This document shows, one piece after another, positions 8,446 to 16,801 of a stretch of 17,982 nt of DNA. Where the stretch lies: positions 1-17,982 of the forward strand of contig CAMDSI010000024.1 of NCBI GenBank assembly GCA_945906915.1, read 5' to 3'. The notes below the pieces were generated by a model that worked only from the letters and a program-made list of their open reading frames with translations, had not been told where the DNA came from and ran no database searches. The translations under genes and the position numbers were made by a program. The stretch's first letter is position 1, and the number at the start of each line of letters is the position of its first letter. Source of the DNA: Spirosoma fluviale. Lineage in GTDB: Bacteria > Bacteroidota > Bacteroidia > Cytophagales > Spirosomataceae.

Positions 8446-9498
8446 ATGAAACGTATATTCGGGTGGGTGCTTTTATGTATATCTCTTTCCACTTCTGCCC
8501 AAAACTGGCAGATGTCCGGATTTAAAAAAGCCGACTCTTTCAATCCCATCTTGAAACCCTCCCTAGAGGCACGATTTTTAGATCCTGTAACTGGTAAAAT
8601 AGTGGGCTGGGAAAACAAAAATGTCTTAAATCCGACGGCGCTGGTACTTAACGGCCTCGTTCATTTATTGTACCGAGCACAAGATTCTGTAGGCACCTCC
8701 CGCATCGGTTTAGCCATCAGCGAGGACGGTATTCATTTCAAAAAAAATCCAGAACCCATTTTATTCCCTACGAATGACGCCTTCCGCACCTTCGAATGGC
8801 CCGGTGGCATCGAAGATCCACGCATTGTGGAAACTTCAGATAATGGTTATTTTCTAACGTATACTTCCTATGACGGCAAAGTAGCACGTCTATGTGGCGC
8901 CTTCTCGAAAGATTTGAAATCATGGGAGAAAATAGGTCCCTTATTTACCTCTGAAAAATACCTGAATACCTGGTCGAAATCTGGGGCACTCGTGTCTGTT
9001 CAAAACGGCTCGAAAATGGTGGCGAAAAAAATCGACGGTCTCTATTATATGTATTTTGGCGATACCGATTTATTCCTGGCTACATCGAAAGATTTACGTC
9101 ATTGGGATATATTGGAGAACGCGGAGACGGGTGTTCGTTTATCCGTTTTAAAGCCACGCGCCGGTTATTTCGATAGTCGTTTAGTGGAACCGGGGCCCTA
9201 TGCCCTGCTTAGAAAAGAAGGTATTTTACTGATTTATAATAGCTCAAACGCGGCAAATTTTAACGAGGCACGCTTCCCCAAATTCACCTACGCCGCGGGT
9301 CAGGTTTTATTCGATGCACGCCTACCCTACAAAGTGTTGTCTCGAACTGTTGCGCCCTTTATTTGGCCTGATAAACCTTATGAAAAAATCGGCGAAGTAA
9401 ACGAGGTTTGTTTCGTGGAGGGATTAGTCCCGTTTAAAGGAAAGTGGTTCTTGTATTATGGAACCGCGGACTCTAAAATCGCCGTATCCATTAAATAA
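8446..9498 (+). CDS. Secreted GH130-family glycosidase/phosphorylase (beta-mannoside-active type)
   Basis: GH130 enzymes are five-bladed beta-propellers that phosphorolyse or hydrolyse beta-mannosides. The 350-residue protein has a signal peptide (about 1-18, cleavage near TSA/Q), then NPTALVLNG (62-70) and YRAQD (76-80). The family's active-site motif GGIEDPR is at 120-126, with Asp124 the likely catalytic acid. The C-terminal blade motif YYGTADS is at 337-343. After KKIDGLY (194-200) it reads YMYFGD, where cytoplasmic phosphorylases, as I recall them, carry a phosphate-binding His-Arg pair. With the export signal, this favours a hydrolase such as the secreted beta-1,2-mannosidases. An AGAAGGA stretch stands one base before ATG 8446, too close for a good Shine-Dalgarno site. 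It begins 75 bp after the ABC operon, and its stop abuts the next ATG. Confidence 0.85.
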   Translation: MKRIFGWVLLCISLSTSAQNWQMSGFKKADSFNPILKPSLEARFLDPVTGKIVGWENKNVLNPTALVLNGLVHLLYRAQDSVGTSRIGLAISEDGIHFKKNPEPILFPTNDAFRTFEWPGGIEDPRIVETSDNGYFLTYTSYDGKVARLCGAFSKDLKSWEKIGPLFTSEKYLNTWSKSGALVSVQNGSKMVAKKIDGLYYMYFGDTDLFLATSKDLRHWDILENAETGVRLSVLKPRAGYFDSRLVEPGPYALLRKEGILLIYNSSNAANFNEARFPKFTYAAGQVLFDARLPYKVLSRTVAPFIWPDKPYEKIGEVNEVCFVEGLVPFKGKWFLYYGTADSKIAVSIK

Positions 9499-9894
9499 AT
9501 GAATATTTTAGGCCTACATTCCGTCCACCACATCGCCATCATATGCTCGGATTATGCGCGTTCTAAAGCCTTTTATACACAGGATTTAGGACTTGAAATC
9601 ATCCGAGAAGTGTATCGTGCGGAGCGCGATTCTTATAAATTAGATTTAGCGCTGAACGATGAGTATGTGATTGAATTATTCTCCTTCCCTAAGCCACCTG
9701 CACGCCCTTCGAGGCCGGAAAGTAGTGGTTTACGGCATTTGGCATTTCAAGTAAATAACCTGGATTTTACGGTGCAGGAATTGACAAAAAAAGGCATTAT
9801 ATCGGAGCCTATTCGCATCGATGAGTTCACCGGGAAGCGCTTTACGTTTATTGCGGATCCGGATGATTTGCCGCTAGAATTTTATGAATTATGA
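9499..9894 (+). CDS. gloA2: VOC-superfamily metalloprotein, GloA2/YaeR type
   Basis: A small glyoxalase-fold protein of 131 residues. It closely follows what I recall of Escherichia coli YaeR (GloA2), including VHHIAII near the start, the stretch ELFSFPKPPARPSRPE (59-74), GLRHLAF (77-83), IRIDEFTGKRFTF (106-118) and a final LEFYEL. The expected metal ligands are present: His11, Glu59, His80 and Glu127, i.e. two beta-alpha-beta-beta-beta modules with H/E/H/E. The YaeR substrate is not firmly established, and true methylglyoxal activity should not be assumed. The ATG follows directly on the stop of the GH130 gene with no gap, and the stop overlaps the next gene by 4 bp, so it is translated as part of a coupled trio. 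Confidence 0.85.
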   Translation: MNILGLHSVHHIAIICSDYARSKAFYTQDLGLEIIREVYRAERDSYKLDLALNDEYVIELFSFPKPPARPSRPESSGLRHLAFQVNNLDFTVQELTKKGIISEPIRIDEFTGKRFTFIADPDDLPLEFYEL

Positions 9895-12038
9895 ATAGAA
9901 TAGATAAAAAACCCCTTTCAAAACTCGGTTTTGATTTCGTCACGCCTGCTTTCTTAGAAGAAGGCCAAAGCGAATTCGACCACCGCAACTCCAATTTAGA
10001 GTTGGCTGCTTACCGTCCACTGGCGCCGCGTGAAATCAGCATCCTCGAGGCGAACTTGAACGAGGCAGAGAATTGGAAAGATGTGTGGGTGAAAGAGGGT
10101 TTTAATCCCTATTTAGTGAAGAATTGTCGGTTTTTTGGCATTAATCGCATCGGTATTTTAGAAAGTTGCTATTTAGAATTCAAAAACCTGCGCATGCCGG
10201 TGGGTCTTTATAATAGCACCTTGATTTCGTGTGATTTTGGCGATAATGTGGCGATCGATCGCGTGAATTTATTATCTCATTACCAAATCGGAAACGAGGT
10301 GATGATCCTCCAAGTGAACGAATTAGCGACGACTTCGACGGCGAAATTTGGAAATGGAATCGTGAAGAAAGGCGAGGAAGAACGCATCCGAATTTGGATG
10401 GAATTAGGCAACGAAAACGGCGGTCGCAAGGTGATTCCTTTTGTGGGAATGAAACCGGCCGATGCCTTCTTGTGGACCCAAGACCGCGATGACACTTTAT
10501 TGCAGTCGAAATACAAAGAAATGACCATCCAGGAATTCTCCTCGAAGCGAGGATTCTACGGCCAAATCGGCGACCGCACCGTCATCAAAAACACGGGTAT
10601 CATCAAGGACGTCAACATGGGTACCGACACCTATATTAAAGGCGCGAATAAATTAAAGAACTTAACGATCATCTCGAACGCCGAAGCCTCCACCCAAATA
10701 GGCGAAGGCTGCGAAATCGTCAACGGAATCATCCACGAAGGCTGCCGCATTTTCTACGGAGTGAAAGCTGTTCGTTTTATTTTGGCCGCCCATTCTCAAT
10801 TGAAATATGGTGCCCGATTGATCAACTCCTTTTTAGGAAGTAATTCCACTATTTCCTGCTGCGAGGTATTGAATGCCCTCATTTTCCCGGCACACGAACA
10901 ACACCACAATAACTCATTTCTGTGCGCGGCAATCGTAAAAGGCCAAAGCAATATGGCCGCTGGCGCGACCCTCGGTTCAAATCATAATTCGCGTGGAGCG
11001 GATGGAGAATTGCAGGCGGGACGTGGATTTTGGCCCGGCTTATCCGTAGCCCTAAAACACAATTCTAAATTCGCCTCCTTTAACCTGATATCTAAAGGAA
11101 ATTACCCGGGCGAAATCCAAAATCCTCTACCCTTCTCCCTCATCGGAAACGACGACAAAGAAGGCGGATTGTTGATTATCGCAGGCTACTGGTTCCAATA
11201 CAATATGTATGCCCTAGCCCGCAACGCCTGGAAATTCGCAGCCAGAGACCAAAGAACCGACAAAGACATGTTGCTCGAGTTTGATTTCTTAGCGCCTGAT
11301 ACCGTTTCAGAAATCTTGCAAGCGATAAAATTATTGGAAAAATGGGTTTCTGAATCCCTAGACGGCGGCGATGGAAAAGCCTGGTTAAATGACCCGGCGA
11401 ACGCAACGAATCCACTAGACATTTTTGCTACAGGCATCGAAAACACGAAGCGCAGAACCCGCATAGCGAAGGCGCATAAAGCGTATAAGATTTTCCACGA
11501 TTTATTGTATTATCATGCGGCCAAAGAATGGTTAGCCACTTCCGAACGTCACCCATCACAATCTCCTTCAGCACTTTTACAAGCCACCTTGAAGAACGCG
11601 ACGGCAATTCAGGTTTGGGAAAATTTAGGAGGCCAACTAATCCCTTCAGGTGTCATTCATACAATGAAAGAAGAGGTGAAATCTGGCAAAATCACCCGAT
11701 GGAAACAGGTGCACGAATTTTACGAAAAACAAGCCGCACTTTACCCGGACCAAAAATTCGAAAACGCCCTCAACGGCTTATTGCAAATTAATCCTCAGGC
11801 TTTCGAAAATATCCCTGCGTGGATTGATCGCGCCATCTCAACGGCAGAATTCTTAACGGCCGGCATCGAAAAATCCCGAGCGAAAGACTATCAAGATCCC
11901 TATCGATTAGCGATGTTTGGCAATGCAGCAGAACTCGATGCGGTGATCGGCGATGTGAAGGATAATGAGTTTATTCAGGAAGCAAAGGCGAAGCAGGTGG
12001 TTTTCAAAGAGAAACTTGAAAAATTAATGGTAAAATAG
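9891..12038 (+). CDS. DUF4954 family protein with left-handed beta-helix region
   Basis: A 715-residue cytoplasmic protein (no signal peptide) of the Bacteroidota-enriched DUF4954 family, whose function is unknown to me. Residues about 75-140 and 220-345 show the loose hexapeptide rhythm of left-handed beta-helices, with short strands ending in I/V/L and small turns (e.g. NCRFFGINRIGILESCYLEF, STQIGEGCEIVNGIIHEGCR). This is the fold that caps nucleotidyltransferases such as ADP-glucose pyrophosphorylase and forms hexapeptide acyltransferases. A conserved-looking segment rich in Asn/His/Gly follows (HEQHHNNS, then GSNHNSRGADGE). The C-terminal half (about 440-715) is mainly helical. Its ATG overlaps the VOC stop by 4 bp. 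A sugar- or nucleotide-sugar-related role is only suggested by fold and by the GH130 neighbour. Confidence 0.85.
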   Translation: MNRIDKKPLSKLGFDFVTPAFLEEGQSEFDHRNSNLELAAYRPLAPREISILEANLNEAENWKDVWVKEGFNPYLVKNCRFFGINRIGILESCYLEFKNLRMPVGLYNSTLISCDFGDNVAIDRVNLLSHYQIGNEVMILQVNELATTSTAKFGNGIVKKGEEERIRIWMELGNENGGRKVIPFVGMKPADAFLWTQDRDDTLLQSKYKEMTIQEFSSKRGFYGQIGDRTVIKNTGIIKDVNMGTDTYIKGANKLKNLTIISNAEASTQIGEGCEIVNGIIHEGCRIFYGVKAVRFILAAHSQLKYGARLINSFLGSNSTISCCEVLNALIFPAHEQHHNNSFLCAAIVKGQSNMAAGATLGSNHNSRGADGELQAGRGFWPGLSVALKHNSKFASFNLISKGNYPGEIQNPLPFSLIGNDDKEGGLLIIAGYWFQYNMYALARNAWKFAARDQRTDKDMLLEFDFLAPDTVSEILQAIKLLEKWVSESLDGGDGKAWLNDPANATNPLDIFATGIENTKRRTRIAKAHKAYKIFHDLLYYHAAKEWLATSERHPSQSPSALLQATLKNATAIQVWENLGGQLIPSGVIHTMKEEVKSGKITRWKQVHEFYEKQAALYPDQKFENALNGLLQINPQAFENIPAWIDRAISTAEFLTAGIEKSRAKDYQDPYRLAMFGNAAELDAVIGDVKDNEFIQEAKAKQVVFKEKLEKLMVK

Positions 12039-12042
12039 AATT

Positions 12043-12146
12043 GTAAATGGTAAGTGGTGAATGATAAATCAGAATGGTAAATGGTGAACGGTAAATGGTG
12101 AATGTTTTTATTCATTTACCACTTACCATTTACCACTTACCATTTA
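12043..12146. repeat. Inverted cluster of TAAATGGT-type short repeats
   Basis: Between convergent genes, the left arm (12043-12104) is built from variants of the words TAAATGGT, TAAGTGGT and GGTGAATG. After six bases (TTTTTA, 12105-12110), the right arm (12111-12146) carries the same words on the opposite strand (ATTTACC, ACTTACC). The arms can fold into a long imperfect hairpin. The part next to the loop, GGTAAATGGTGAATG (12090-12104), pairs with CATTTACCACTTACC (12113-12127) with one A-C mismatch and one G-U wobble. It may terminate transcription from both sides, or be a dispersed intergenic repeat element. No coding potential is evident. Confidence 0.75.
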
Positions 12147-12150
12147 ATAA

Positions 12151-12167
12151 AATTTGCTTCGCAAATT
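12151..12167 (-). terminator. Short hairpin at the end of the M28 peptidase gene
   Basis: AATTTGC (12151-12157) and GCAAATT (12161-12167) form a perfect 7-bp stem with a 3-base loop. Read on the minus strand the tip is GCGAAGC, a sequence known to form an exceptionally stable mini-hairpin in DNA. The stem is followed by TTTATT. It overlaps the last two bases of the peptidase TAA stop. The stem is AT-rich and the T-run short, so terminator function is likely but not certain. Confidence 0.5.
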
Positions 12168-13764
12168 ATGGCTTATTCGAATCCACCACCAATCTCTGCT
12201 CTCTATTAGCAATTTCCCAAGCCATGTAGAACACTAAACGGCCTACTTTTTGGATTTGGTCAAATTCGATTTTATCTACCTCATCACCTGGCATGTGGTA
12301 ATCGTCGTGCACCCCGTTAAAGAAGAAGGCCACTGGAATACCATGCTTCGCAAAGTTATAGTGATCTGAACGGTAATAGAAACGGTTCGGATCGTTCGGA
12401 TCATTAAAACGGAAATCTAGTTCTAGACCTACGTGCTTCTTATTTTGATCGATTAATACCTCGCGTAATTGGGACGATAATTTATCTGAACCGATCTCAT
12501 AGATATAATCCGGCTTACCTTTGTGTTCGTCATCATAACGACCCGTCATGTCTGTGTTTAAATCTACAACCGTGTTCTTTAGAGGGAATAAAGGGTGGTT
12601 TGCATACCACTCAGAACCCAAAAGTCCTTTTTCCTCACCCGTTACCGTCATAAATAAAATGCTACGACGTGGACGTTTTCCTTCCGCTGCTGCTTTACCA
12701 AAAGCCTCCGCTAATTCCATCACCGTTACGGTTCCAGAACCATCGTCGTTTGCGCCGTTGTTGATTTGACCGTCAGCAGAAACACCGATGTGATCGTAGT
12801 GCGCCGTTAAAACGACGATTTCTTCTTTCTTATCCGTTCCTTCTAGGAAACCTACCACGTTATACGTGTCTACTGGTTTTTCTGTTCTTTCGATCGTTAC
12901 TTCGATAGCTGCTGCTTTAAATTTAGCGACAATCGATTTTTTTTCTGTTGCTAAAGACGCTTTGTACGCTAGCAATTCCGCTTCCGTTGTTGACAACATT
13001 TCAGCAGCCGCTTCAGAAGAAATCAGTAAAACGGGAGCTTCATTTGCTGCTGATTCTGCATCAGCGAATGCCATACGTTCGTTTCCAAAACGTTGCATCA
13101 TCACTTGACGTTGACGAACTTGATTGCCAAAAGTTTTCGTATCCCGATCCGCGATCAAGATTAAACCTTTTGCTCCAGCTGCTTGTGCACGCTTTAATTT
13201 TTCTTTCCAGCCATCGCCTTTACCAAAAATAGATGGACTTTTTGATCCAGAAAGTATATAAAGACCCGCTGCATCTTTTGCTTCGCCTTCGAAAGCTAAG
13301 ACGTATTTGCCTTTTGCATTTAATTTGTCAAAATCAGTGTAGCCACCTTGCTGTACTCCAAAGCCAGCAAATACGACTGGGAATTTTGAATTTGCTGCTA
13401 CGGGCGCTAAAGCACTCGCCATCATTTCGCGTAAGTATTCGTATTTTTTTCCTTTGGCAGAAATAAATACATTCGACCAGGCGCGATTCACTAGGTCCAC
13501 TTTTTGAAAATAAGACCCATTCACCGGCGCAATGCCTGACTTCTTAAAGTGATCCGCAATGTAGTTCGCCGCCACTTTTTGCTCTGCCGAACCCGTATTA
13601 CGACCTTTCAAGCTATCAGAGGCGATAAAAGTCAAGTGTTTTTTCAGATCATCCGCTCTGATGGACAAAGCGTAAGGAACTGGATCTCCCTGAGCGATTG
13701 CGCTCATCGGAATTAAATTAGCTGCTAAAAGTAGCGCTAAAACATAGTTGTTAGTTTTTTTCAT
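12166..13764 (-). CDS. Secreted M28-family zinc peptidase with PA domain
   Basis: Exported metallo-aminopeptidase or carboxypeptidase of clan MH. Numbered from ATG 13764 (532 residues): signal peptide 1-24 (cleavage near AIA/Q), then a PA (protease-associated) insert covering about 140-290. The peptidase domain has the full di-zinc set: His322 and Asp324 in AHYDHIG, the bridging Asp in NDDGSG (339-344), Glu377-Glu378 in TGEEKG (general base and ligand), Asp405 in NTDMTG, and His490 in DDYHMPGD. A TTG four codons upstream is in frame, but the ATG gives a normal MKK signal peptide. All catalytic residues are present, so it should be active in the periplasm or outside. It stands alone, convergent with the DUF4954 gene and divergent from gcvP. 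Confidence 0.93.
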   Translation of the reverse strand: MKKTNNYVLALLLAANLIPMSAIAQGDPVPYALSIRADDLKKHLTFIASDSLKGRNTGSAEQKVAANYIADHFKKSGIAPVNGSYFQKVDLVNRAWSNVFISAKGKKYEYLREMMASALAPVAANSKFPVVFAGFGVQQGGYTDFDKLNAKGKYVLAFEGEAKDAAGLYILSGSKSPSIFGKGDGWKEKLKRAQAAGAKGLILIADRDTKTFGNQVRQRQVMMQRFGNERMAFADAESAANEAPVLLISSEAAAEMLSTTEAELLAYKASLATEKKSIVAKFKAAAIEVTIERTEKPVDTYNVVGFLEGTDKKEEIVVLTAHYDHIGVSADGQINNGANDDGSGTVTVMELAEAFGKAAAEGKRPRRSILFMTVTGEEKGLLGSEWYANHPLFPLKNTVVDLNTDMTGRYDDEHKGKPDYIYEIGSDKLSSQLREVLIDQNKKHVGLELDFRFNDPNDPNRFYYRSDHYNFAKHGIPVAFFFNGVHDDYHMPGDEVDKIEFDQIQKVGRLVFYMAWEIANREQRLVVDSNKP

Positions 13765-13827
13765 TTGTTGAAACAAAATTTAGGAAAGCGAAGTTAAGAA
13801 TCTAAATATAAATCGCTAAAAAAAGAT

Positions 13828-13835
13828 TAAATTTG
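13828..13835 (+). promoter_or_regulatory. -7 promoter element for gcvP
   Basis: TAAATTTG is an exact match to the Bacteroidota -7 consensus TAnnTTTG, 32 bases before the chosen ATG of gcvP, giving a leader of about 25 bases. No clear TTTG -33 box stands at the usual distance. Its last base is the first base of an in-frame GTG (13835), which argues against that GTG as a start codon. Confidence 0.5.
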
Positions 13836-13867
13836 TGACGATTTTATTATCAAAATTCTCAACATTC

Positions 13868-16714
13868 ATGACCCCAAATTACACTTATCAAGAAGACTTC
13901 TCTTTACGTCATAACAATTCAGAGGCTGCTGATATAGCCGCTATGTTAAAAACCATTGGCTTAGCTAGTTTAGAGACACTTATTCAACAAACCGTACCGA
14001 ACAAAATTCGCTTAGCTCAAGGGCTTCGCTTGCCAGAACCGAAATCAGAATTCGCATTTTTACGTGATTTTAAAGCGGTAATGGGTCAAAACCAGATTTT
14101 TAAATCACATATCGGTTTAGGCTATTCGGATACGATTGTACCCACGGTCGTTTTGAGAAATATTTTAGAAAATCCATCTTGGTACACGGCCTACACGCCC
14201 TACCAAGCAGAAATCGCTCAGGGACGTTTGGAAATGTTATTGAACTACCAAACGATGATCATCGATTTAACCGGCATGGAATTAGCGAACGCGTCCCTTC
14301 TAGATGAAGGAACCGCAGCGGCCGAAGCCATGACGATGTTATACGGACAACGTCCAGCGGAACGCAATCAAGCAGAAGCGTATTTCGTGTCTGAATTATG
14401 CCTTCCACAAACTATCGACTTATTAAAAACGCGTGCAGAACCTATCGGCATCGAAATCGTTGTGGGTGACCACCGTTCTTTCGATGTAACGGACGCCCGT
14501 TTCTATGGCATCATGTTACAATACCCGGCTTCTAATGGAGAGGTTTTTGATTATAGCGCTTTAATCGCTGCAGCTAAAGAAAACGGACTTCAAGTCGTAG
14601 TCGCTGCCGATTTATTATCCTTGACTTTATTAACGCCTCCAGGTGAAATGGGAGCAGATGCGGTAGTAGGTGTTTCACAACGCTTCGGAGTACCGATGGG
14701 ATTCGGAGGTCCTCATGCCGGCTTCTTCGCCACAAAAGAAAAATACAAGCGTAACATCCCAGGCCGTATCATCGGAGTTTCGGTGGATGCGGAAGGAAAC
14801 CGCGCCTTACGTATGGCGCTTCAAACACGTGAGCAACACATTCGCCGCGAGAAAGCAACGTCTAACATCTGTACGGCGCAAGTTTTATTATCCATCATGG
14901 CAGCTGCTTACGCGATTTACCATGGGCCAAAAGGCTTAAAGCAAATCGCCGAAAAAGTCTATGGCTTAACGGAATTACTAGCGGTAAATCTTCGCAAACT
15001 AGGTTATACATTAGAAAACACGTATCACTTCGATACGTTGACGATTCAAACGGGGGCGCAAACGGCGGACTTACGTATTTTAGCAGAAAAAGCAACACGT
15101 AACTTACGTTATACGTCGACTACGACGAGCATCTCTTTAGATGAGACGACTCAAGAGGCTGATGTAATCGAAATCATCTCGTTCTTCGAGGCATTAAGCG
15201 GTTCGAAATCGGCGGAGAAAACGGTGACTTGGGCTATCCCAGCTTCCTTAACTCGTAGCTCTACTTTCTTAACGCAAAGCGTATTCAATAAATACCATTC
15301 CGAGCATGGGATGTTGCGTTATTTGAAATCATTGGAATCGAAAGATTTATCGATGGTTCATTCGATGATCTCTTTAGGATCATGTACGATGAAATTAAAT
15401 GCAACGACGGAAATGATTCCGGTGACATGGCCAGAATTAGGCAAAATGCACCCATTCGCTCCAGCCTCGCAGACGAAAGGTTACCAGCAATTAGTAACTG
15501 ATTTGAATGAGTGGTTGTGTGAGATTACGGGTTTTGCCAAAATGTCCATGCAACCGAACTCGGGCGCTCAGGGAGAATATGCGGGTTTAATGACCATCCG
15601 CGCCTACCATGCGTCTCGTGGTGATCATCACCGTGACATTGCGATCATTCCATCTTCAGCACACGGAACAAACCCAGCATCAGCAGTTATGGCTGGCATG
15701 AAGGTGATTGTTTCCCCTTGCGATGCACACGGTAATATAGATGTGGCTGATTTGAAGGCCAAAGCCATCGAGCACAAAGACAACCTCTCTTGCCTAATGG
15801 TCACTTACCCAAGTACCCACGGGGTATTCGAAGAAACGATTCAAGAAATTTGCGCGATCATCCACGAAAATGGAGGTCAAGTATATATGGACGGCGCTAA
15901 CATGAACGCACAGGTGGGATTAACTTCCCCAGCTATCATCGGAGCGGACGTTTGTCACCTAAACTTACACAAGACTTTCTGTATTCCTCACGGTGGTGGT
16001 GGCCCAGGTATGGGACCTATCGGCGTGGCGCCACAGTTAGTTCCTTTCTTGCCAGGTCACGTACATGAAGGTACTTCGGGTGCTGTTTCTGCGGCTCCGG
16101 TGGGATCTGCTAGTATTTTGGCCATCTCCTACGCTTACATTGCGATGATGGGAGGAAAAGGATTAACGAAGGCAACAGAAATTGCGATCTTAAACGCGAA
16201 CTATATCAAAGCGCGCTTAGAAAAAGAATTCCCTATCCTTTATACGGGTTCACAAGGACGTTGCGCACACGAGATGATCGTGGATTGCCGTCCGTTCAAA
16301 TTATCTGCGGGCGTAGAGGCCGAAGATATCGCGAAACGTTTAATGGATTACGGCTTCCACGCACCTACGCTTTCTTTCCCAGTAGCAGGAACTTTAATGA
16401 TCGAGCCTACGGAATCGGAAAACAAAGACGAATTAGATCGCTTCTGCGATGCGCTTTTGAGCATTCGTGCCGAGATTCGCGAGATCGAAGAAGGCAAAGC
16501 GGACAAAGCTAATAACGTATTGAAACACGCGCCACATACACAATCTTCCGTTTTAGTAGGCGATTGGGACCGTCCGTACTCACGCGAGAAAGCGGTATTC
16601 CCGCTAGCATATGTGAAGGCGAACAAGTTTTGGCCTACGGTTTCTCGCATCGATTCGGCTTATGGAGATCGCAACTTAGTTTGCGCTTGCGAGCAGATGG
16701 AGAGTTATATGTAG
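13868..16714 (+). CDS. gcvP: Glycine dehydrogenase (decarboxylating), P-protein of the glycine cleavage system
   Basis: The P-protein decarboxylates glycine and passes the aminomethyl group to lipoyl GcvH; it uses pyridoxal phosphate. From ATG 13868 the protein has 948 residues, the normal size of the single-chain P-protein, with both the N-terminal and C-terminal halves intact. The PLP lysine is Lys702 in HLNLHKTFCIPHGGGGPGMG, followed by the glycine-rich loop. PSSAHGTNPASA (about 593-604) and MYDGANMNAQ-like text (YMDGANMNAQVG) are further hallmarks. An in-frame GTG 33 bases upstream would add 11 residues, but it overlaps the -7 element. gcvT and gcvH are not in the window, so the genes are dispersed. 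It is followed by its own terminator and is probably monocistronic. Confidence 0.97.
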   Translation: MTPNYTYQEDFSLRHNNSEAADIAAMLKTIGLASLETLIQQTVPNKIRLAQGLRLPEPKSEFAFLRDFKAVMGQNQIFKSHIGLGYSDTIVPTVVLRNILENPSWYTAYTPYQAEIAQGRLEMLLNYQTMIIDLTGMELANASLLDEGTAAAEAMTMLYGQRPAERNQAEAYFVSELCLPQTIDLLKTRAEPIGIEIVVGDHRSFDVTDARFYGIMLQYPASNGEVFDYSALIAAAKENGLQVVVAADLLSLTLLTPPGEMGADAVVGVSQRFGVPMGFGGPHAGFFATKEKYKRNIPGRIIGVSVDAEGNRALRMALQTREQHIRREKATSNICTAQVLLSIMAAAYAIYHGPKGLKQIAEKVYGLTELLAVNLRKLGYTLENTYHFDTLTIQTGAQTADLRILAEKATRNLRYTSTTTSISLDETTQEADVIEIISFFEALSGSKSAEKTVTWAIPASLTRSSTFLTQSVFNKYHSEHGMLRYLKSLESKDLSMVHSMISLGSCTMKLNATTEMIPVTWPELGKMHPFAPASQTKGYQQLVTDLNEWLCEITGFAKMSMQPNSGAQGEYAGLMTIRAYHASRGDHHRDIAIIPSSAHGTNPASAVMAGMKVIVSPCDAHGNIDVADLKAKAIEHKDNLSCLMVTYPSTHGVFEETIQEICAIIHENGGQVYMDGANMNAQVGLTSPAIIGADVCHLNLHKTFCIPHGGGGPGMGPIGVAPQLVPFLPGHVHEGTSGAVSAAPVGSASILAISYAYIAMMGGKGLTKATEIAILNANYIKARLEKEFPILYTGSQGRCAHEMIVDCRPFKLSAGVEAEDIAKRLMDYGFHAPTLSFPVAGTLMIEPTESENKDELDRFCDALLSIRAEIREIEEGKADKANNVLKHAPHTQSSVLVGDWDRPYSREKAVFPLAYVKANKFWPTVSRIDSAYGDRNLVCACEQMESYM

Positions 16715-16740
16715 ATTTTGAATTTCTATTCATGGAAGGC

Positions 16741-16755
16741 GGTCCTAGTGGGACC
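16741..16755 (+). other. Small stem-loop downstream of gcvP
   Basis: GGTCC (16741-16745) and GGACC (16751-16755) form a perfect 5-bp GC-rich stem with loop TAGTG, 26 bases after the gcvP stop and 7 bases before a stronger hairpin. It may stabilise the mRNA end or act with the terminator. There is no T-run of its own. I considered a tRNA T-arm remnant, but no other tRNA parts are present. Confidence 0.45.
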
Positions 16756-16762
16756 CCAAAAA

Positions 16763-16794
16763 CCACCTCAAACGAGGTGGATTCTTTTATTTTA
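16763..16794 (+). terminator. Intrinsic terminator of gcvP
   Basis: CCACCTC (16763-16769) and GAGGTGG (16774-16780) form a perfect 7-bp GC-rich stem with an AAAC loop, followed by ATTCTTTTATTTT. This is a typical Rho-independent terminator, 48 bases after the gcvP stop codon. Confidence 0.85.
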
Positions 16795-16801
16795 CGGGAG
16801 T

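Noticed and set aside
11176..11464. Minus-strand reading frames inside the DUF4954 gene
   Set aside because: Two overlapping frames on the antisense strand of a long, well-formed gene; Arg/Ser/Leu-rich composition typical of shadows.
12043..12146. CRISPR array
   Set aside because: The repeated words are short, directly adjacent and inverted around a loop; there are no regular spacers and no cas genes.
13765..13776. TTG start adding four residues to the M28 peptidase
   Set aside because: The ATG at 13764 begins a standard MKK signal peptide; the TTG adds nothing useful.
13835..13867. GTG start adding 11 residues to GcvP
   Set aside because: It shares a base with the TAAATTTG -7 element, so it would lie upstream of the expected transcription start.
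16741..16755. Possible tRNA fragment or attachment site (GGTCCTAGTGGGACC)
   Set aside because: The stem-loop resembles a T-arm only superficially; no acceptor, anticodon or D-arm and no integrase are present.
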